From Magnetococcales bacterium (GTDB lineage: Bacteria; Pseudomonadota; Magnetococcia; Magnetococcales; UBA8363): a stretch of DNA of 64,000 nt. Numbering within the stretch: position 1 is the first letter of the stretch; each line of letters opens with the position of its first letter. Position numbers and translations under genes: made by a program. The stretch lies in the NCBI GenBank assembly GCA_015228815.1, contig JADGCV010000003.1, positions 52,545 to 116,544 on the forward strand, in the 5' to 3' direction. Shown piece by piece: positions 9,255 through 19,242 of this stretch. The notes beneath the pieces were generated by a model, which saw only the letters and a list, made by a program, of their open reading frames with translations, was not told where the DNA came from and made no database searches.

Positions 9255-12200
9255 ATGAAATTTCCCGGAATGCCCAACAAAACCGGCCTCTACGATCCCC
9301 GATTCGAACACGACGCCTGCGGCATCGGCTTCGTCGCTCAGATCAATGGAACCCCATCCCACGACATCATCGAGACCGGCCTCGGGGTCCTGATCAACAT
9401 GACCCATCGTGGCGCCACCGGATCCGATCCCCTCACCGGCGACGGCGCGGGAATCATGATCCAGATGCCCGATGCCTTCATGCGGCAGGAGTGCCGTGAA
9501 CTGGGGATCGATCTGCCGCCGTTCGGCGACTACGGCGTCGGAACCATTTTTCTTCCCAAGGATACCCTCCTCAGGGAATCCTGCTGCCGTCTGGTGGAAA
9601 ACACCATCGCCGAGGAAGGACAGATGTTCCTGGGATGGCGTGATGTCCCGGTGAGCGTCGATGCCCGTATCGGGTACACTTCGAAAGCCTCCGAACCGGC
9701 CATCCGCCAGGTCATCGTCGGCGTCCGCAATCGTCCTGGCAATGCCGACGAACTGTGGCTCGAACGCAAACTGTTCATCATCCGCCGCCGCATCGAAAAA
9801 CAGGTGCTGGGATACGGTCCCGAAGAGGTGAAGGCGTTTCACATTTGCAGTCTCTCCTCCCGGACCATGCTCTACAAGGGGATGTTCCTGGCCGACCAGT
9901 TGGGCGATTATTTTCCCGATCTCAGGGAACCCGCCATGGTTTCCGCCTTCGCCATGGTCCACCATCGGTACTCGACCAACACCTTTCCCACCTGGCATCT
10001 GGCCCATCCCTTCCGGATGATCTGCCACAACGGCGAAATCAACACGCTCCGAGGCAACATCAACTGGATGCGGGCACGCGAGGCGTCGCTTTCGTCGGAT
10101 CTTTTCGGCAGCGACATCAACAAGCTGTTTCCCATCGTCCCGGAGGGAATCTCCGATTCCGCCTCCTTCGATCGGGCGGTGGAATTTCTGACCATCAGCG
10201 GTCGGTCGTTGCCTCATGCCATGATGATGATGATTCCGGAGGCCTGGGAAAATCATAAACAGATGGATGCCGACCGGCGCGCCTTTTATGAATTCAACGC
10301 CTCCATCATGGAACCCTGGGACGGACCCGCGGCGGTTGCATTTGCCGACGGGCGCTACATCGGGGCGACCCTGGATCGCAACGGTCTTCGTCCCGCCCGC
10401 TACATCGTCACCAAGGGGGGCCAGTGCATCATGGCGTCCGAGGCGGGGACAGTCTTTGTCCCGCCGGAGGAAGAACTCTATTCCTGGCGTCTGCAACCGG
10501 GGCGGATGTTTGTCATCGACCTGAAACGGGGATGCATCATCGACGATCATGAAATCAAGTCGGAGATTATCGGCGCCAAGCCCTACCGCCAATGGGTCGA
10601 AAACGGCCTGCAACGGCTGGAGAATCTTCCGGCAGGGGGGACCGAGGCGACCGAATCGGAACCCTTGCATCTGCGCCAGCTCGCCCTGGGCTATACCGAG
10701 GAGGATCTGAGCGTCCTCATGGCCCCCATGGGGCTGAATGGCGAGGAGCCGATCGGCTCCATGGGCAACGATGCCGCCCTTGCGGTCTTGTCGGATCGAC
10801 CGGTCGCTTTGTTTGCCTATTTCAAACAGCTGTTTGCCCAGGTGACCAATCCCCCCATCGACCCGATCCGCGAGGAACTGGTCATGAGCCTCAACATGCA
10901 GTTGGGGCCGGTGGGCAATCTCCTGGACGAAACCCCGGAACACATGAACCGCATTGCCCTGGCGCAACCGATCCTCACCAACGCCGATCTGGAAAAGATT
11001 CGCGCCGTGCGGACCAAGGGGTTGCTGGCGGCAACCTTTTCCACCCTGTTTTCCAAGGCCCAGGGGGCCATCGGCATGCGGCGGGCCCTTTCGGACCTGT
11101 TCAACCAGATTTCCCAGGCCCTGGCCCAGGGGGTCAACCTGATCATTCTGAGCGATCGCGGAATCAACGCCGAGATGCTCTCGATCCCCATTCTTCTGGC
11201 CACCTCCGCCGTCCATCACAATCTGATCCGCGCCGGCGACCGCAACAAGGCCAGCATCATCGTCGAATCGGCGGAAGTGCGCGAGGTCAATCATTTTTCC
11301 CTTCTGGTGGGGTACGGGGCCAACGCCATCAATCCCTACATGGCGTTCGAGACCCTGGCCGATCTGTGCGAGAAAAAATTATTCTTTGGCGATCTTCCGG
11401 CCAAGACGGTGCAATACAATTATGTCAAGGCGATCAACAAGGGGATGTTGAAGGTTTTCTCCAAGATGGGGATCTCCACCCTGTTCAGCTATTGCGGGGC
11501 GCAGATTTACGAGGCCATCGGGCTGGATCATTATGTGGTGGAACGCTATTTTACCGGAACCGTTTCCCGGATCCAGGGGATCACCCTCGATCAGATCGCC
11601 GAAGAGGCGATCCGCCGGCATCAACGGGCCTACGGCGAAGAGGTTCGCTTCATCCCTCCCCTGGATATTGGCGGCGAATACAAATACCGCATGGGTGGCG
11701 AGCGCCATCTGTGGAATCCGGAGACGTTGACCCGGCTGCAACGGGCCACCCGCAACAACGATTACCGTATTTTCAAGGAATTCACCCGTCTGATCGATCA
11801 ACAGGCGGAGGCGCTGTGTACGTTGCGTGGACTGTTCACTTTGAAGAAGGCCCATGCTCCGGTGCCCCTGTCCCAGGTCGAACCGGCCTCGGAAATCGTC
11901 AAACGGTTCGTGACCGGGGCCATGTCCTATGGATCGATCTCCAAGGAGGCCCATGAAACCCTTGCCGTCGCCATGAACCGCATCGGCGGGCAATCCAATA
12001 CCGGCGAAGGCGGGGAGGACCCGGAACGGTTCAATCCGCGGCCCAATGGAGACATGGCCCGCAGCGCCATCAAGCAGGTCGCCTCGGGTCGGTTCGGGGT
12101 CAGCAGTCACTATCTGGTCAACAGCAACGAAATGCAGATCAAGATCGCCCAGGGGGCCAAGCCGGGCGAGGGGGGCCAGCTTCCCGGCCACAAGGTCAAC

Positions 12201-13790
12201 GAAACGGTCGCGAAGGTGCGCAATACGACGCCGGGGGTGACGCTGATCTCGCCGCCGCCGCACCACGACATCTATTCCATCGAAGACCTGGCGCAATTGA
12301 TCTTCGACCTGAAAAACGTCCATCCCGAGGCCCGGGTTTCGGTCAAACTGGTGGCCGAGGTCGGGGTGGGGACCGTGGCGGCGGGGGTTTCGAAGGCGCA
12401 TGCCGACATGGTGCTGATCTCGGGGGGCGACGGGGGCACGGGGGCCAGTCCCCTGAGTTCGATCAAGCACGCGGGAATCCCCTGGGAACTGGGGCTGGCC
12501 GAATCGCAGCAGACCCTGGTTCTCAACGATTTGCGGGGACGGATCCGGCTCCAGGTCGATGGACAGTTGCGCACCGGTCGGGATGTGGCGATCGCCGCAT
12601 TGCTTGGCGCGGAGGAGTTCGGTTTTTCCACTGCGCCATTGGTGGTCGAAGGGTGCATCATGATGCGCAAATGCCATCTGGGCACCTGCCCGGTCGGCAT
12701 CGCCACCCAGGAATTGGAACTGCGCAAGAAGTTTACCGGAAAGCCGGAATACCTGGTCAATTATTTTTTCTTTGTCGCCAACGAACTGCGCGAGATCATG
12801 GCCACCATGGGCTTCCGTCGCGTGGATGACATGATTGGCCGGGTCGATCGGATTCAGCCGGAACGGGCGATCAACCATTGGAAGGCCAGGGGGCTTGATT
12901 TTTCCGCGATCCTCAGAAAACCGGATGTCCCGTCCAACATCGCCATCCGCAAGGTCATGGACCAGGACCATGGCATCGACAAGGTATTGGATCTGAAGCT
13001 GGTCGATCTGGCCTATCGGGCGTTCGAGACCGGGCAACCATTGGAAATCCGCCTCCCCATCCACAATACCGATCGCACCGTCGGGGCGATGCTTGGGGGG
13101 GAAATCTCCAAGCGGTTCGGGGCCGATGGTCTGCCGGACAATACCATCAACATTCAATTCAGTGGTGTTGCGGGACAAAGTTTCGGCGCCTTCAATGTCA
13201 AGGGGGTCTCCCTGAGTCTTGAAGGGGCTGCCAACGACTATGTCGGCAAGGGGATGTCGGGGGGACGGATCAGCATTCGCTTTCATCCTGCCTCGCAATT
13301 GATTCCCGAGGAGAACATCATCGCCGGCAACACCATTCTTTACGGGGCCACCGGGGGTGAGGCCTATTTCAGTGGTGTCGTCGGGGAGCGGTTCGCGGTG
13401 CGCAACTCAGGGGCGGTTGCGGTGGTGGAGGGGCTGGGAGATCATGGCTGTGAATACATGACCGGCGGGGTGGTCGTGGTTCTGGGCAAGACGGGGCGCA
13501 ACTTTGCCGCGGGAATGAGTGGCGGGGTCGCCTATGTCCTGGATCGGGACGGGCGTTTCCGGAGTCGGTGCAACACCTCCATGGTGGCCCTGGATACCCT
13601 GGACCCCGGAGATGAACAGGTGTTGCGGGAGGTCATCGAAAAACATCAACGTTACACGTCCAGCCGGTTGGCCCAGCGCATCCTGGAGGACTGGCAGCAA
13701 AAACGTCTGCAATTCATCAAGGTCATGCCCCATGAATACCGAAGGGTCCTTGAAAAAATGAAAGCGAAGGAGGCCGTTGGTCATGGGTAA
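9255..13790 (+). CDS. gltB: glutamate synthase large (alpha) subunit
   Basis: This is the NADPH-dependent GOGAT large subunit. It hydrolyses glutamine and transfers the ammonia to 2-oxoglutarate. The 1511-residue protein matches the bacterial family length (about 1500). The N-terminal glutamine amidotransferase nucleophile is Cys22 in [10 protein letters not shown], exposed after removal of a short propeptide. The central and FMN-binding synthase domains follow ([24 protein letters not shown]). The 3Fe-4S Cys set is [19 protein letters not shown], and a C-terminal GXGXG beta-helix domain ends the chain ([20 protein letters not shown]). The start was chosen to agree with the promoter and the propeptide length. 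It overlaps gltD by eight bases. Confidence 0.97.
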   Translation: MKFPGMPNKTGLYDPRFEHDACGIGFVAQINGTPSHDIIETGLGVLINMTHRGATGSDPLTGDGAGIMIQMPDAFMRQECRELGIDLPPFGDYGVGTIFLPKDTLLRESCCRLVENTIAEEGQMFLGWRDVPVSVDARIGYTSKASEPAIRQVIVGVRNRPGNADELWLERKLFIIRRRIEKQVLGYGPEEVKAFHICSLSSRTMLYKGMFLADQLGDYFPDLREPAMVSAFAMVHHRYSTNTFPTWHLAHPFRMICHNGEINTLRGNINWMRAREASLSSDLFGSDINKLFPIVPEGISDSASFDRAVEFLTISGRSLPHAMMMMIPEAWENHKQMDADRRAFYEFNASIMEPWDGPAAVAFADGRYIGATLDRNGLRPARYIVTKGGQCIMASEAGTVFVPPEEELYSWRLQPGRMFVIDLKRGCIIDDHEIKSEIIGAKPYRQWVENGLQRLENLPAGGTEATESEPLHLRQLALGYTEEDLSVLMAPMGLNGEEPIGSMGNDAALAVLSDRPVALFAYFKQLFAQVTNPPIDPIREELVMSLNMQLGPVGNLLDETPEHMNRIALAQPILTNADLEKIRAVRTKGLLAATFSTLFSKAQGAIGMRRALSDLFNQISQALAQGVNLIILSDRGINAEMLSIPILLATSAVHHNLIRAGDRNKASIIVESAEVREVNHFSLLVGYGANAINPYMAFETLADLCEKKLFFGDLPAKTVQYNYVKAINKGMLKVFSKMGISTLFSYCGAQIYEAIGLDHYVVERYFTGTVSRIQGITLDQIAEEAIRRHQRAYGEEVRFIPPLDIGGEYKYRMGGERHLWNPETLTRLQRATRNNDYRIFKEFTRLIDQQAEALCTLRGLFTLKKAHAPVPLSQVEPASEIVKRFVTGAMSYGSISKEAHETLAVAMNRIGGQSNTGEGGEDPERFNPRPNGDMARSAIKQVASGRFGVSSHYLVNSNEMQIKIAQGAKPGEGGQLPGHKVNETVAKVRNTTPGVTLISPPPHHDIYSIEDLAQLIFDLKNVHPEARVSVKLVAEVGVGTVAAGVSKAHADMVLISGGDGGTGASPLSSIKHAGIPWELGLAESQQTLVLNDLRGRIRLQVDGQLRTGRDVAIAALLGAEEFGFSTAPLVVEGCIMMRKCHLGTCPVGIATQELELRKKFTGKPEYLVNYFFFVANELREIMATMGFRRVDDMIGRVDRIQPERAINHWKARGLDFSAILRKPDVPSNIAIRKVMDQDHGIDKVLDLKLVDLAYRAFETGQPLEIRLPIHNTDRTVGAMLGGEISKRFGADGLPDNTINIQFSGVAGQSFGAFNVKGVSLSLEGAANDYVGKGMSGGRISIRFHPASQLIPEENIIAGNTILYGATGGEAYFSGVVGERFAVRNSGAVAVVEGLGDHGCEYMTGGVVVVLGKTGRNFAAGMSGGVAYVLDRDGRFRSRCNTSMVALDTLDPGDEQVLREVIEKHQRYTSSRLAQRILEDWQQKRLQFIKVMPHEYRRVLEKMKAKEAVGHG

Positions 13791-15204
13791 AGCCACGGGG
13801 TTCATGGAAATCAATCGCGAAATGCCCGAAGAACGGGATGTCTTGGAGCGGATTCGCGACTACAAGGAATTGTATCATCCTTTTGCCACCGACAGGGTTC
13901 AGGAACAGGCCTCCCGGTGCATGGACTGCGGGGTTCCCTTCTGTCATACCGGCTGTTCCCTGAACAATATCATTCCGCAGTGGAATGATTGGGTCTATCG
14001 GGACCGATGGGATCTTGCGGTGGAAACGTTGCACCGCACCAACAATTTTCCCGAATTTACCGGAAGAATCTGCCCGGCGCCGTGCGAGAGCGCCTGTGTG
14101 GTGGGGATCAATCGCGAACCGGTGACCATCCGCGAAATCGAACGGACCATCGCCGAGGAAGGATGGCGGCGCGGATTGATCGTTCCGCGACCCGCCCGCG
14201 AAAAAACCGGGAAAAAAGTGGTCATTGTCGGTTCGGGACCCGCGGGATTGGCAGCGGCGCAACAGTTGGCCCGTCTGGGACACGAGGTTACAGTCCTTGA
14301 AAAGAATGAACGGGCCGGAGGTCTGCTTCGTTTTGGCATCCCCGACTTCAAACTGGACAAACATGTCATCGATCGCCGCCTGGAACAACTGGTCGCCGAA
14401 GGGGTCCAGATTCAGACGGGTGTGCATGCGGGACGGGACCTATCCCTTTCCCAACTCCGGAAGGATTATGATGCCATCCTTCTCTGTGGTGGTTCGGAGG
14501 TTCCACGGGATCTTCCCATCCCCGGACGGAATCTGAAGGGGATCCATTTTGCGATGGATTTTCTGACCGGTCAGAATCGACGTGTCGCCGGCATTGCCGT
14601 TGCTCCGGACAAGGAAATCACGGCTTCCGGGAAACATGTGGTGGTGATCGGCGGCGGCGATACCGGATCGGACTGTGTCGGGACCTCGATTCGTCATGGG
14701 GCGCTGAGTGTGACCCAACTTGAACTTCTTCCCAAGCCGCCCGATGATCGCGCCCCCGAAACCCCCTGGCCCTCATGGCCGCACATGTTGCGTACCTCGA
14801 CCTCGCACAAGGAAGGATGCAAGCGGATCTGGAGTATTCAAAGCAAGGGATTTGCCGGATCAAAGGGGACGGTGGAACAGCTTGAATGCATTCGCCTCCT
14901 GTGGGAACAACGGGAAGATGGTGGTCAGATGATCATGAAGGAGATTCCCGAAAGCCGTTTTGTATTGAAGGCGGATCTGGTATTGCTGGCCATGGGGTTT
15001 GTCCATCCCGAAAAAGGAGGGGTGTTGGAAGGGCTTGAGTTGGATGCCCGGGGTAATGTTCGTGTCGATCGCAATCAGATGACGAGCGTTCCTGGGATTT
15101 TTGCCGCCGGCGACATGGCGACAGGTCAATCGCTGGTCCTGCGGGCGATCGCTGGTGGCCGGAGTGCCGCGGCAGGGGTGGACCGGTGGTTGAAGTCACG
15201 ATGA
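13783..15204 (+). CDS. gltD: glutamate synthase small (beta) subunit
   Basis: This is the electron-input subunit of glutamate synthase. It oxidises NADPH through FAD and passes electrons over iron-sulfur clusters to GltB. The N-terminal adrenodoxin-like region holds the Cys sets [17 protein letters not shown] and CPAPCESAC. The FAD Rossmann motif is [18 protein letters not shown] (about residues 145-162), and the NADPH site is [13 protein letters not shown]. It ends in [15 protein letters not shown] with the family FAD-closing motif. The ATG at 13783 lies nine bases after AAGGAGG inside the gltB end, so the two genes are translationally coupled. Length (473) is normal. Confidence 0.97.
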   Translation: MGKATGFMEINREMPEERDVLERIRDYKELYHPFATDRVQEQASRCMDCGVPFCHTGCSLNNIIPQWNDWVYRDRWDLAVETLHRTNNFPEFTGRICPAPCESACVVGINREPVTIREIERTIAEEGWRRGLIVPRPAREKTGKKVVIVGSGPAGLAAAQQLARLGHEVTVLEKNERAGGLLRFGIPDFKLDKHVIDRRLEQLVAEGVQIQTGVHAGRDLSLSQLRKDYDAILLCGGSEVPRDLPIPGRNLKGIHFAMDFLTGQNRRVAGIAVAPDKEITASGKHVVVIGGGDTGSDCVGTSIRHGALSVTQLELLPKPPDDRAPETPWPSWPHMLRTSTSHKEGCKRIWSIQSKGFAGSKGTVEQLECIRLLWEQREDGGQMIMKEIPESRFVLKADLVLLAMGFVHPEKGGVLEGLELDARGNVRVDRNQMTSVPGIFAAGDMATGQSLVLRAIAGGRSAAAGVDRWLKSR

Positions 15205-15249
15205 ATCGGGACGGGTGGGATAATTTGCTTGATGTATTCAGGTCCGGGG

Positions 15250-15278
15250 TTGATGTTTGCATCTGACTTTCATAAACT
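15250..15278 (+). promoter_or_regulatory. sigma70-type promoter upstream of the zapA region
   Basis: TTGATG and TAAACT are separated by 17 bases in the gltD to coiled-coil gene gap, about 40 bases before the next start codon. It probably drives the zapB-like/zapA genes and possibly the 6S RNA. Confidence 0.5.
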
Positions 15279-15324
15279 GAACCTGACTGAATCATCAACC
15301 ACCATCAATTTTGGAGCCTGACTC

Positions 15325-15645
15325 ATGGACGACCATGGCATGAATTCCTCCGGGCCGCAGGGAACCGCAATGCATGCATCGGGAGACGGAAGCCGATTGC
15401 TTGATCTTTTGGGGCAACTTGAAGTCCGGTGGGGGCGAATGATGGAGCTGATCGGACGCCTTCGCGATGAAAATGCCTTTCTTCAGGAACAACTGAGCGA
15501 CCGTGAGGAAAAATCGGGTCTGTTGGAGTCGCGGTATCAGGAAGCCAATCAGCGTGCCGAAGGATTGCTTCGTGAACGGGAAGAGACCGAGCAGCGGATG
15601 GGTGCGCTTTTGGAGCGGATCAGGCAATTTGAAAACATCCAATAG
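15325..15645 (+). CDS. small coiled-coil protein upstream of zapA (ZapB-like)
   Basis: This 106-residue protein has about 25 polar residues at its N-terminus. The rest is a nearly continuous heptad-like coiled coil (residues 26-104; LLDLLGQLEVRWGRMMELI, then many Glu/Arg/Gln). A short coiled-coil protein of the TIGR02449/ZapB kind commonly precedes zapA in proteobacteria and is thought to link the FtsZ ring to other division components. Eight bases separate it from zapA. The assignment rests on coiled-coil character, size and position. Sequence identity to E. coli ZapB is not evident. Confidence 0.72.
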   Translation: MDDHGMNSSGPQGTAMHASGDGSRLLDLLGQLEVRWGRMMELIGRLRDENAFLQEQLSDREEKSGLLESRYQEANQRAEGLLREREETEQRMGALLERIRQFENIQ

Positions 15646-15653
15646 GGACAACG

Positions 15654-15980
15654 GTGGCGTTGCGGGTGGCCATGTCGGAATTTGTTGAAATCAAGATCCA
15701 TGGCCAACTGTTTCGCATGCGTGCCAAGGATGGCGGAGGCGATTTGCAACGCATCGCCCGGCATGTGGACGAGGTCATTTCCCAGATGGCCCGTCATTTC
15801 AGCAAGGAACCGGGTCATCGTGTCGCCATCATGGCCGCCATGCAGATTGCCGATGCGCTGTTCCAGGAATCGGCGCGCCGGGAAATGGCGGGGCTGGGGC
15901 AGGCCGAAACCCGGAAAATCGAGGAGTCGTTGACCCGGTTGATTGCCGAGAGTGATCGGGTTCTGGGAACGACGGCATGA
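15654..15980 (+). CDS. zapA: cell division protein ZapA
   Basis: ZapA binds FtsZ and crosslinks protofilaments at midcell. The protein shows the family N-terminus (EFVEIKIHGQLFRMRA) followed by HVDEVISQMA and an A/M-rich helix (HRVAIMAAMQIADALFQE), ending in a coiled coil that forms the tetramer. The GTG at 15654 has AGGGA five bases upstream. An ATG at 15672, giving 102 residues, is equally compatible with the family. The upstream ZapB-like gene and the downstream 6S RNA plus 5-formyl-THF cyclo-ligase give the standard proteobacterial neighbourhood. Confidence 0.9.
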   Translation: MALRVAMSEFVEIKIHGQLFRMRAKDGGGDLQRIARHVDEVISQMARHFSKEPGHRVAIMAAMQIADALFQESARREMAGLGQAETRKIEESLTRLIAESDRVLGTTA

Positions 15981-15982
15981 AG

Positions 15983-16160
15983 ACAATCCCCTGCGGTGTT
16001 CGATAGGACAGCCTTCCTCCTGAGCCGATAATCATGAGCCCTGGGATCCTGCACTGTCCGTGAAGTGTTGGCCGTATGGCCGACCGGAAGCGGTTATCGG
16101 GAGCCCACCTTAAACGAAGGGTTCAGAGGAGCACGTTCAACGGCACATGTGGGGGATTGT
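15983..16160 (+). ncRNA. ssrS: 6S RNA
   Basis: A roughly 178-base non-coding stretch lies between zapA and the 5-formyl-THF cyclo-ligase gene, the conserved location of 6S RNA. Its ends pair perfectly (CAATCCCC at 15984-15991 with GGGGATTG at 16152-16159). Internal blocks match the E. coli RNA: CCTCCTGAGCCGATA near 16016 and CACCTTAAACGAAGGGTTCA near 16107, the latter forming the 3' arm. 6S RNA mimics an open promoter and sequesters sigma70 RNA polymerase in stationary phase. The 3' end runs into the ribosome-binding region of the next gene, so the two are probably co-transcribed and processed. Confidence 0.9.
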
Positions 16161-16164
16161 TTCG

Positions 16165-16761
16165 ATGCACGGGGACAAGAAGGTATTGCGGAACCGATTG
16201 CGGGAAGCGCGACGATCGCTTTCCGATGAGGATGCCGCCCGATCGAGTCTCCAAGCAGGTCAGGCGGCAATTTCTTTGGCTGCCTATGTCCGCGCCCGTT
16301 CCATCGGTCTGTATTATCCGTTTGATCGTGAAGTCGATACGGGATTTCTGCGGACGCATGCGGTACACGTCAAGAAAAAGGTTGCCCTTCCAGTGGTTGA
16401 TCCCAGGGGAGGTGGCATGGTTTTTGTTTGCTGGACCCCGGACACGCCGATGGAACGGGGTCCATTCGGGATCTGGCAACCCAGACGCACGGGAAAGGAT
16501 GGGGACACGGTGCGTCCCGGGGGGATGGATGTATTGTTTTTGCCGGTGGTCGGATTTGACAGACATGGGGGACGTTTGGGGTATGGAGGAGGTTTTTTCG
16601 ATCGCTATCTGGAGGGGGACCGGGTGGTGTGTCGGGTAGGATTGGCCTATGGTTTTCAGGAGGTCGTGTCCCTGCCGGTCGAACGCCATGATCAAAAATT
16701 GCATTATGTGATTACCGAAAATGGGGTCATTCCGATGCCGGATGCGCCTCTTGCGTCATAA
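16165..16761 (+). CDS. fau: 5-formyltetrahydrofolate cyclo-ligase
   Basis: This ATP-dependent enzyme (also called YgfA/MTHFS) converts 5-formyl-THF to 5,10-methenyl-THF. The 198-residue protein starts with the basic family N-terminus (KKVLRNRLREARRSLS). It carries SIGLYYPFDREVDT for substrate binding and the C-terminal signature GYGGGFFDRYLEG before the closing HDQKLHYVIT. A GTG at 16147 would place the start inside the 6S RNA, so the ATG at 16165 was preferred. Its upstream GGGGGA belongs to the 6S RNA closing helix. Linkage to zapA and 6S RNA is typical of proteobacteria. Confidence 0.94.
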   Translation: MHGDKKVLRNRLREARRSLSDEDAARSSLQAGQAAISLAAYVRARSIGLYYPFDREVDTGFLRTHAVHVKKKVALPVVDPRGGGMVFVCWTPDTPMERGPFGIWQPRRTGKDGDTVRPGGMDVLFLPVVGFDRHGGRLGYGGGFFDRYLEGDRVVCRVGLAYGFQEVVSLPVERHDQKLHYVITENGVIPMPDAPLAS

Positions 16762-16854
16762 AACGAATCACTGTCGGAGACGGTGATCAGGATCAACCTT
16801 ATACAGCCGCGTTCGTTCGTTGGTCGGATGGTCGTGGTTTGGAGAATGCAGGTC

Positions 16855-18414
16855 ATGACGATTTCCGCCCTGTTGACCGGATTGATCGTGGGGGCGGCCA
16901 TTTCCTTTGCAGTTGTTTTTTTCCGACAGCGCGCCGAGCAGCAATCGCTGCGTCAGCGGGAAGAAAGAGCGCAACAGCTCATCGAGGCAGCGGAGGAAAA
17001 AACCGCCCGGATTGCCGGAGAGATCGAACTGCGCCAGAAGGCGGCGCAACTTCAGATGGAGGAGGAGACCAAGAGCAAGTTTCAGGCGGTCGAGGAGGAG
17101 TTGGCCCGGCAAAAAGGTCGCATGGATAAACGGGAAGAACAGCTTGATCGCAAATTTGACCAGTTGGATCAGCGGGAACGGGAGAATGAGCGGCAGCGCA
17201 AACAGCTTGAGGAGATGAATCAGGCGATCGCCACACGCAAGAAGGAGTATGAGGACCTGGTGATTCAGGCGCAACAGCGGTTGGAGCAGGTTGCCCGGAT
17301 GAGCGAGGATGCGGCCCGGGCGGAGTTGATGTCCCGGTTCGAGGAAGATGCGCGCAACATCTCGGGACGATTGTTCAAGCAATTGGAGACCGAAGCGAAG
17401 GAAAATGCCGATCGCCGGGCGCGGGAGATCATTGCCACGTCGATTCAGCGCTTGGCGGGGGAATTTGTATCGGAGCAGACGGTTTCGGTGGTTGCCCTGC
17501 CCAGTGAGGAGATGAAGGGGCGGATCATTGGGCGGGAGGGGCGCAATATTCGGGCGTTGGAGACGGCGACGGGGTGTGATTTGATCATCGACGACACCCC
17601 CGAGGCAGTGGTCATTTCCGGTTTCAATCCGGTTCGGCGGCAGGTGGCGCGTTTGGCGCTTGAGGAGTTGATCGGCGATGGCCGCATCCATCCGGCGCGG
17701 ATCGAAAGCGTGGTGAAGAAGGCGACCCAGAGTATTCAGAACGAGATCAAGGAGGCGGGCGAAAAGGCGGTGTTCGAGGTTGGTTTGACCGATGTCCATC
17801 CTGAAATGATTAAATTGTTGGGAACGCTCAAATTTCGGACTTCCTACACGCAGAACGTCCTGTCGCATTCGGTGGAAGTGGCGTTTCTTTGCGGGGCAAT
17901 GGCCGAGGAGTTGGGTTTGAATGGCAGTCTGGCGCGTCGCTGTGGTTTGCTGCACGACATCGGCAAGGCCGTGGATCATGAGATCCAGGGATCCCATGCG
18001 GTGATCGGCGGGCAGTTGGCGAAGAAGTATCGGGAAAAGCCGATTGTCGTCAATGCCGTCTGGTCGCATCATTTCGACATCGAGCCCAATTCGGTCTATG
18101 GGCCCTTGACCAATGCTGCGGATGCCCTTTCGGCGGCGCGACCGGGGGCGCGGCGGGAGAATGTGGAAACCTATCTGAAGCGCCTGGAGCAGTTGGAGGA
18201 GATCGCTACCAGTTTCAATGGGGTGGAGAAGGCGTTTGCCATTCAGGCCGGGCGCGAGGTCCGGGTGATCGTGCATTATGACAAGGTCAATGATGAGGGG
18301 TCGATGATGTTGGCGCGGGATATTGCCAACAGGGTGGAGAATGAGATGACCTATCCGGGGCAGATCAAGGTCACGGTGATTCGGGAGATGCGGACGACGC
18401 ACATCGCCAATTAG
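16855..18414 (+). CDS. rny: ribonuclease Y
   Basis: RNase Y is a membrane-anchored endoribonuclease that initiates mRNA decay. The 519-residue protein has one N-terminal transmembrane helix ([22 protein letters not shown]) and then a long charged coiled coil (residues about 35-200). A KH RNA-binding domain follows ([17 protein letters not shown] and [13 protein letters not shown]). The HD phosphohydrolase domain has [18 protein letters not shown], and the family C-terminus is [18 protein letters not shown]. Length equals that of Bacillus RNase Y. The start was chosen so that GGAG at 16841 is about ten bases upstream; an ATG nine bases earlier is possible. RNase Y is sporadic in proteobacteria, most of which rely on RNase E. 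Confidence 0.96.
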   Translation: MTISALLTGLIVGAAISFAVVFFRQRAEQQSLRQREERAQQLIEAAEEKTARIAGEIELRQKAAQLQMEEETKSKFQAVEEELARQKGRMDKREEQLDRKFDQLDQRERENERQRKQLEEMNQAIATRKKEYEDLVIQAQQRLEQVARMSEDAARAELMSRFEEDARNISGRLFKQLETEAKENADRRAREIIATSIQRLAGEFVSEQTVSVVALPSEEMKGRIIGREGRNIRALETATGCDLIIDDTPEAVVISGFNPVRRQVARLALEELIGDGRIHPARIESVVKKATQSIQNEIKEAGEKAVFEVGLTDVHPEMIKLLGTLKFRTSYTQNVLSHSVEVAFLCGAMAEELGLNGSLARRCGLLHDIGKAVDHEIQGSHAVIGGQLAKKYREKPIVVNAVWSHHFDIEPNSVYGPLTNAADALSAARPGARRENVETYLKRLEQLEEIATSFNGVEKAFAIQAGREVRVIVHYDKVNDEGSMMLARDIANRVENEMTYPGQIKVTVIREMRTTHIAN

Positions 18415-18457
18415 GCCAGCCGACTCGTCGTCACCATTCAGACCCCACCTTTTTTCT

Positions 18458-18480
18458 CCCCTCTCCCTTTGGGAGAGGGG
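18458..18480. repeat. perfect palindromic hairpin downstream of rny
   Basis: Ten-base arms CCCCTCTCCC and GGGAGAGGGG flank a TTT loop, with a T-run on the 5' side and a G-rich tail on the 3' side. No U-run follows on either strand, so it is not a canonical intrinsic terminator. It resembles the dispersed REP-like palindromes seen between proteobacterial genes and may stabilise the 3' end of rny mRNA. Confidence 0.6.
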
Positions 18481-18540
18481 GAGGGGTGAGGGAATGGACG
18501 CTCTGATCGATCGTATTCCTGAAGAAAAGTATCGATGCGA

Positions 18541-18849
18541 TCAATTTTGATCGAATTTTGCAAGAACGCCATTGAAAACAGTAACATTGATTTCACCGAC
18601 CCTATGTTCTGTTTCCCAGAGATCATACATCATTTGCTGTGACAGCCAGCTTTCCGGGCTTCCTCCGAAGGACTTGGAAAGGCGGATCGCCATTTCTGGG
18701 GAAATACCGGATCGGCCATTCAAAAGAGAAGAAAGTGTTTTCCGGGTGACCCCCAATCCTTCCGCCGCCTTGGTCACCGAAAGTTCCAGTGGGACGAGAC
18801 ACAATTCCCGGATCACTTCACCCGGGTGTGGTGGATTGTGCATGCGCAT
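18541..18849 (-). CDS. higA: HigA-family antitoxin (XRE repressor)
   Basis: This is the antitoxin and autorepressor of a HigBA type II toxin-antitoxin module. The 102-residue protein begins with the family [13 protein letters not shown]. It contains an XRE helix-turn-helix ([37 protein letters not shown], two successive blocks near residues 23-60) and continues with [19 protein letters not shown], typical of HigA. It sits 17 bases downstream of higB, the inverted toxin-first order characteristic of HigBA. It should bind its own operator upstream of higB. An ATG two codons later is an alternative start. Confidence 0.92.
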   Translation of the reverse strand: MRMHNPPHPGEVIRELCLVPLELSVTKAAEGLGVTRKTLSSLLNGRSGISPEMAIRLSKSFGGSPESWLSQQMMYDLWETEHRVGEINVTVFNGVLAKFDQN

Positions 18850-18866
18850 TGTTTTTTTCTCTCCGC

Positions 18867-19145
18867 TTAATGGTAATCCAGATAGTCAACGTCAACGGCA
18901 TCATTTTCCTGGAAGCGGAAGGTGACGCGCCAGTTTCCAGAGACCCAAACGGACCAGTGGCTGTCAAGATTCCCTCCCAGTTGGTGCAGCTTCAATCCAG
19001 GAAGACTCATATCTTCAGGTTGATGACTGGCCTCAAGTCGAGCCAGGATCAGGCGCAGCTTCCCCTCGTGTTCAGGTTTGATCTTGCGCTTTGAGCCGGT
19101 TTCAAAAAAGAGCTTCAAGCCTTTATGTCGGAAATGGATGATCAC
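18867..19145 (-). CDS. higB: HigB-family mRNA interferase toxin
   Basis: This RelE/ParE-fold toxin cleaves mRNA at the ribosome and is neutralised by HigA. The 92-residue protein has the HigB signature [13 protein letters not shown] at the N-terminus, then [21 protein letters not shown], and [14 protein letters not shown] and [11 protein letters not shown] at the C-terminus; nearly the whole chain follows the family pattern. The start is a GTG that directly abuts the predicted transcription start of the promoter, so the message may be almost leaderless. It is intact, so the module is probably functional. Confidence 0.93.
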   Translation of the reverse strand: MIIHFRHKGLKLFFETGSKRKIKPEHEGKLRLILARLEASHQPEDMSLPGLKLHQLGGNLDSHWSVWVSGNWRVTFRFQENDAVDVDYLDYH

Positions 19146-19151
19146 GCCCCA

Positions 19152-19180
19152 AGTGTAACCTGTTACGTTTCACGGTGCAA
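19152..19180 (-). promoter_or_regulatory. higBA promoter with palindromic operator
   Basis: Read on the minus strand, TTGCAC and TACACT are separated by exactly 17 bases. A perfect inverted repeat GTAAC-CT-GTTAC (19155-19166) overlaps the -10 box and spacer, which is where a HigA dimer would bind to autorepress the operon. Confidence 0.65.
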
Positions 19181-19242
19181 TCAAATCACGACACGACCAT
19201 CTTTTCGTTCCGGTGAGGTTTGCGGCGATGCTCCAAAGGTGT

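Noticed and set aside
18420..18490. Intrinsic terminator after rny
   Set aside because: The hairpin is perfect, but T residues precede rather than follow it on the plus strand, and no U-run follows on the minus strand.
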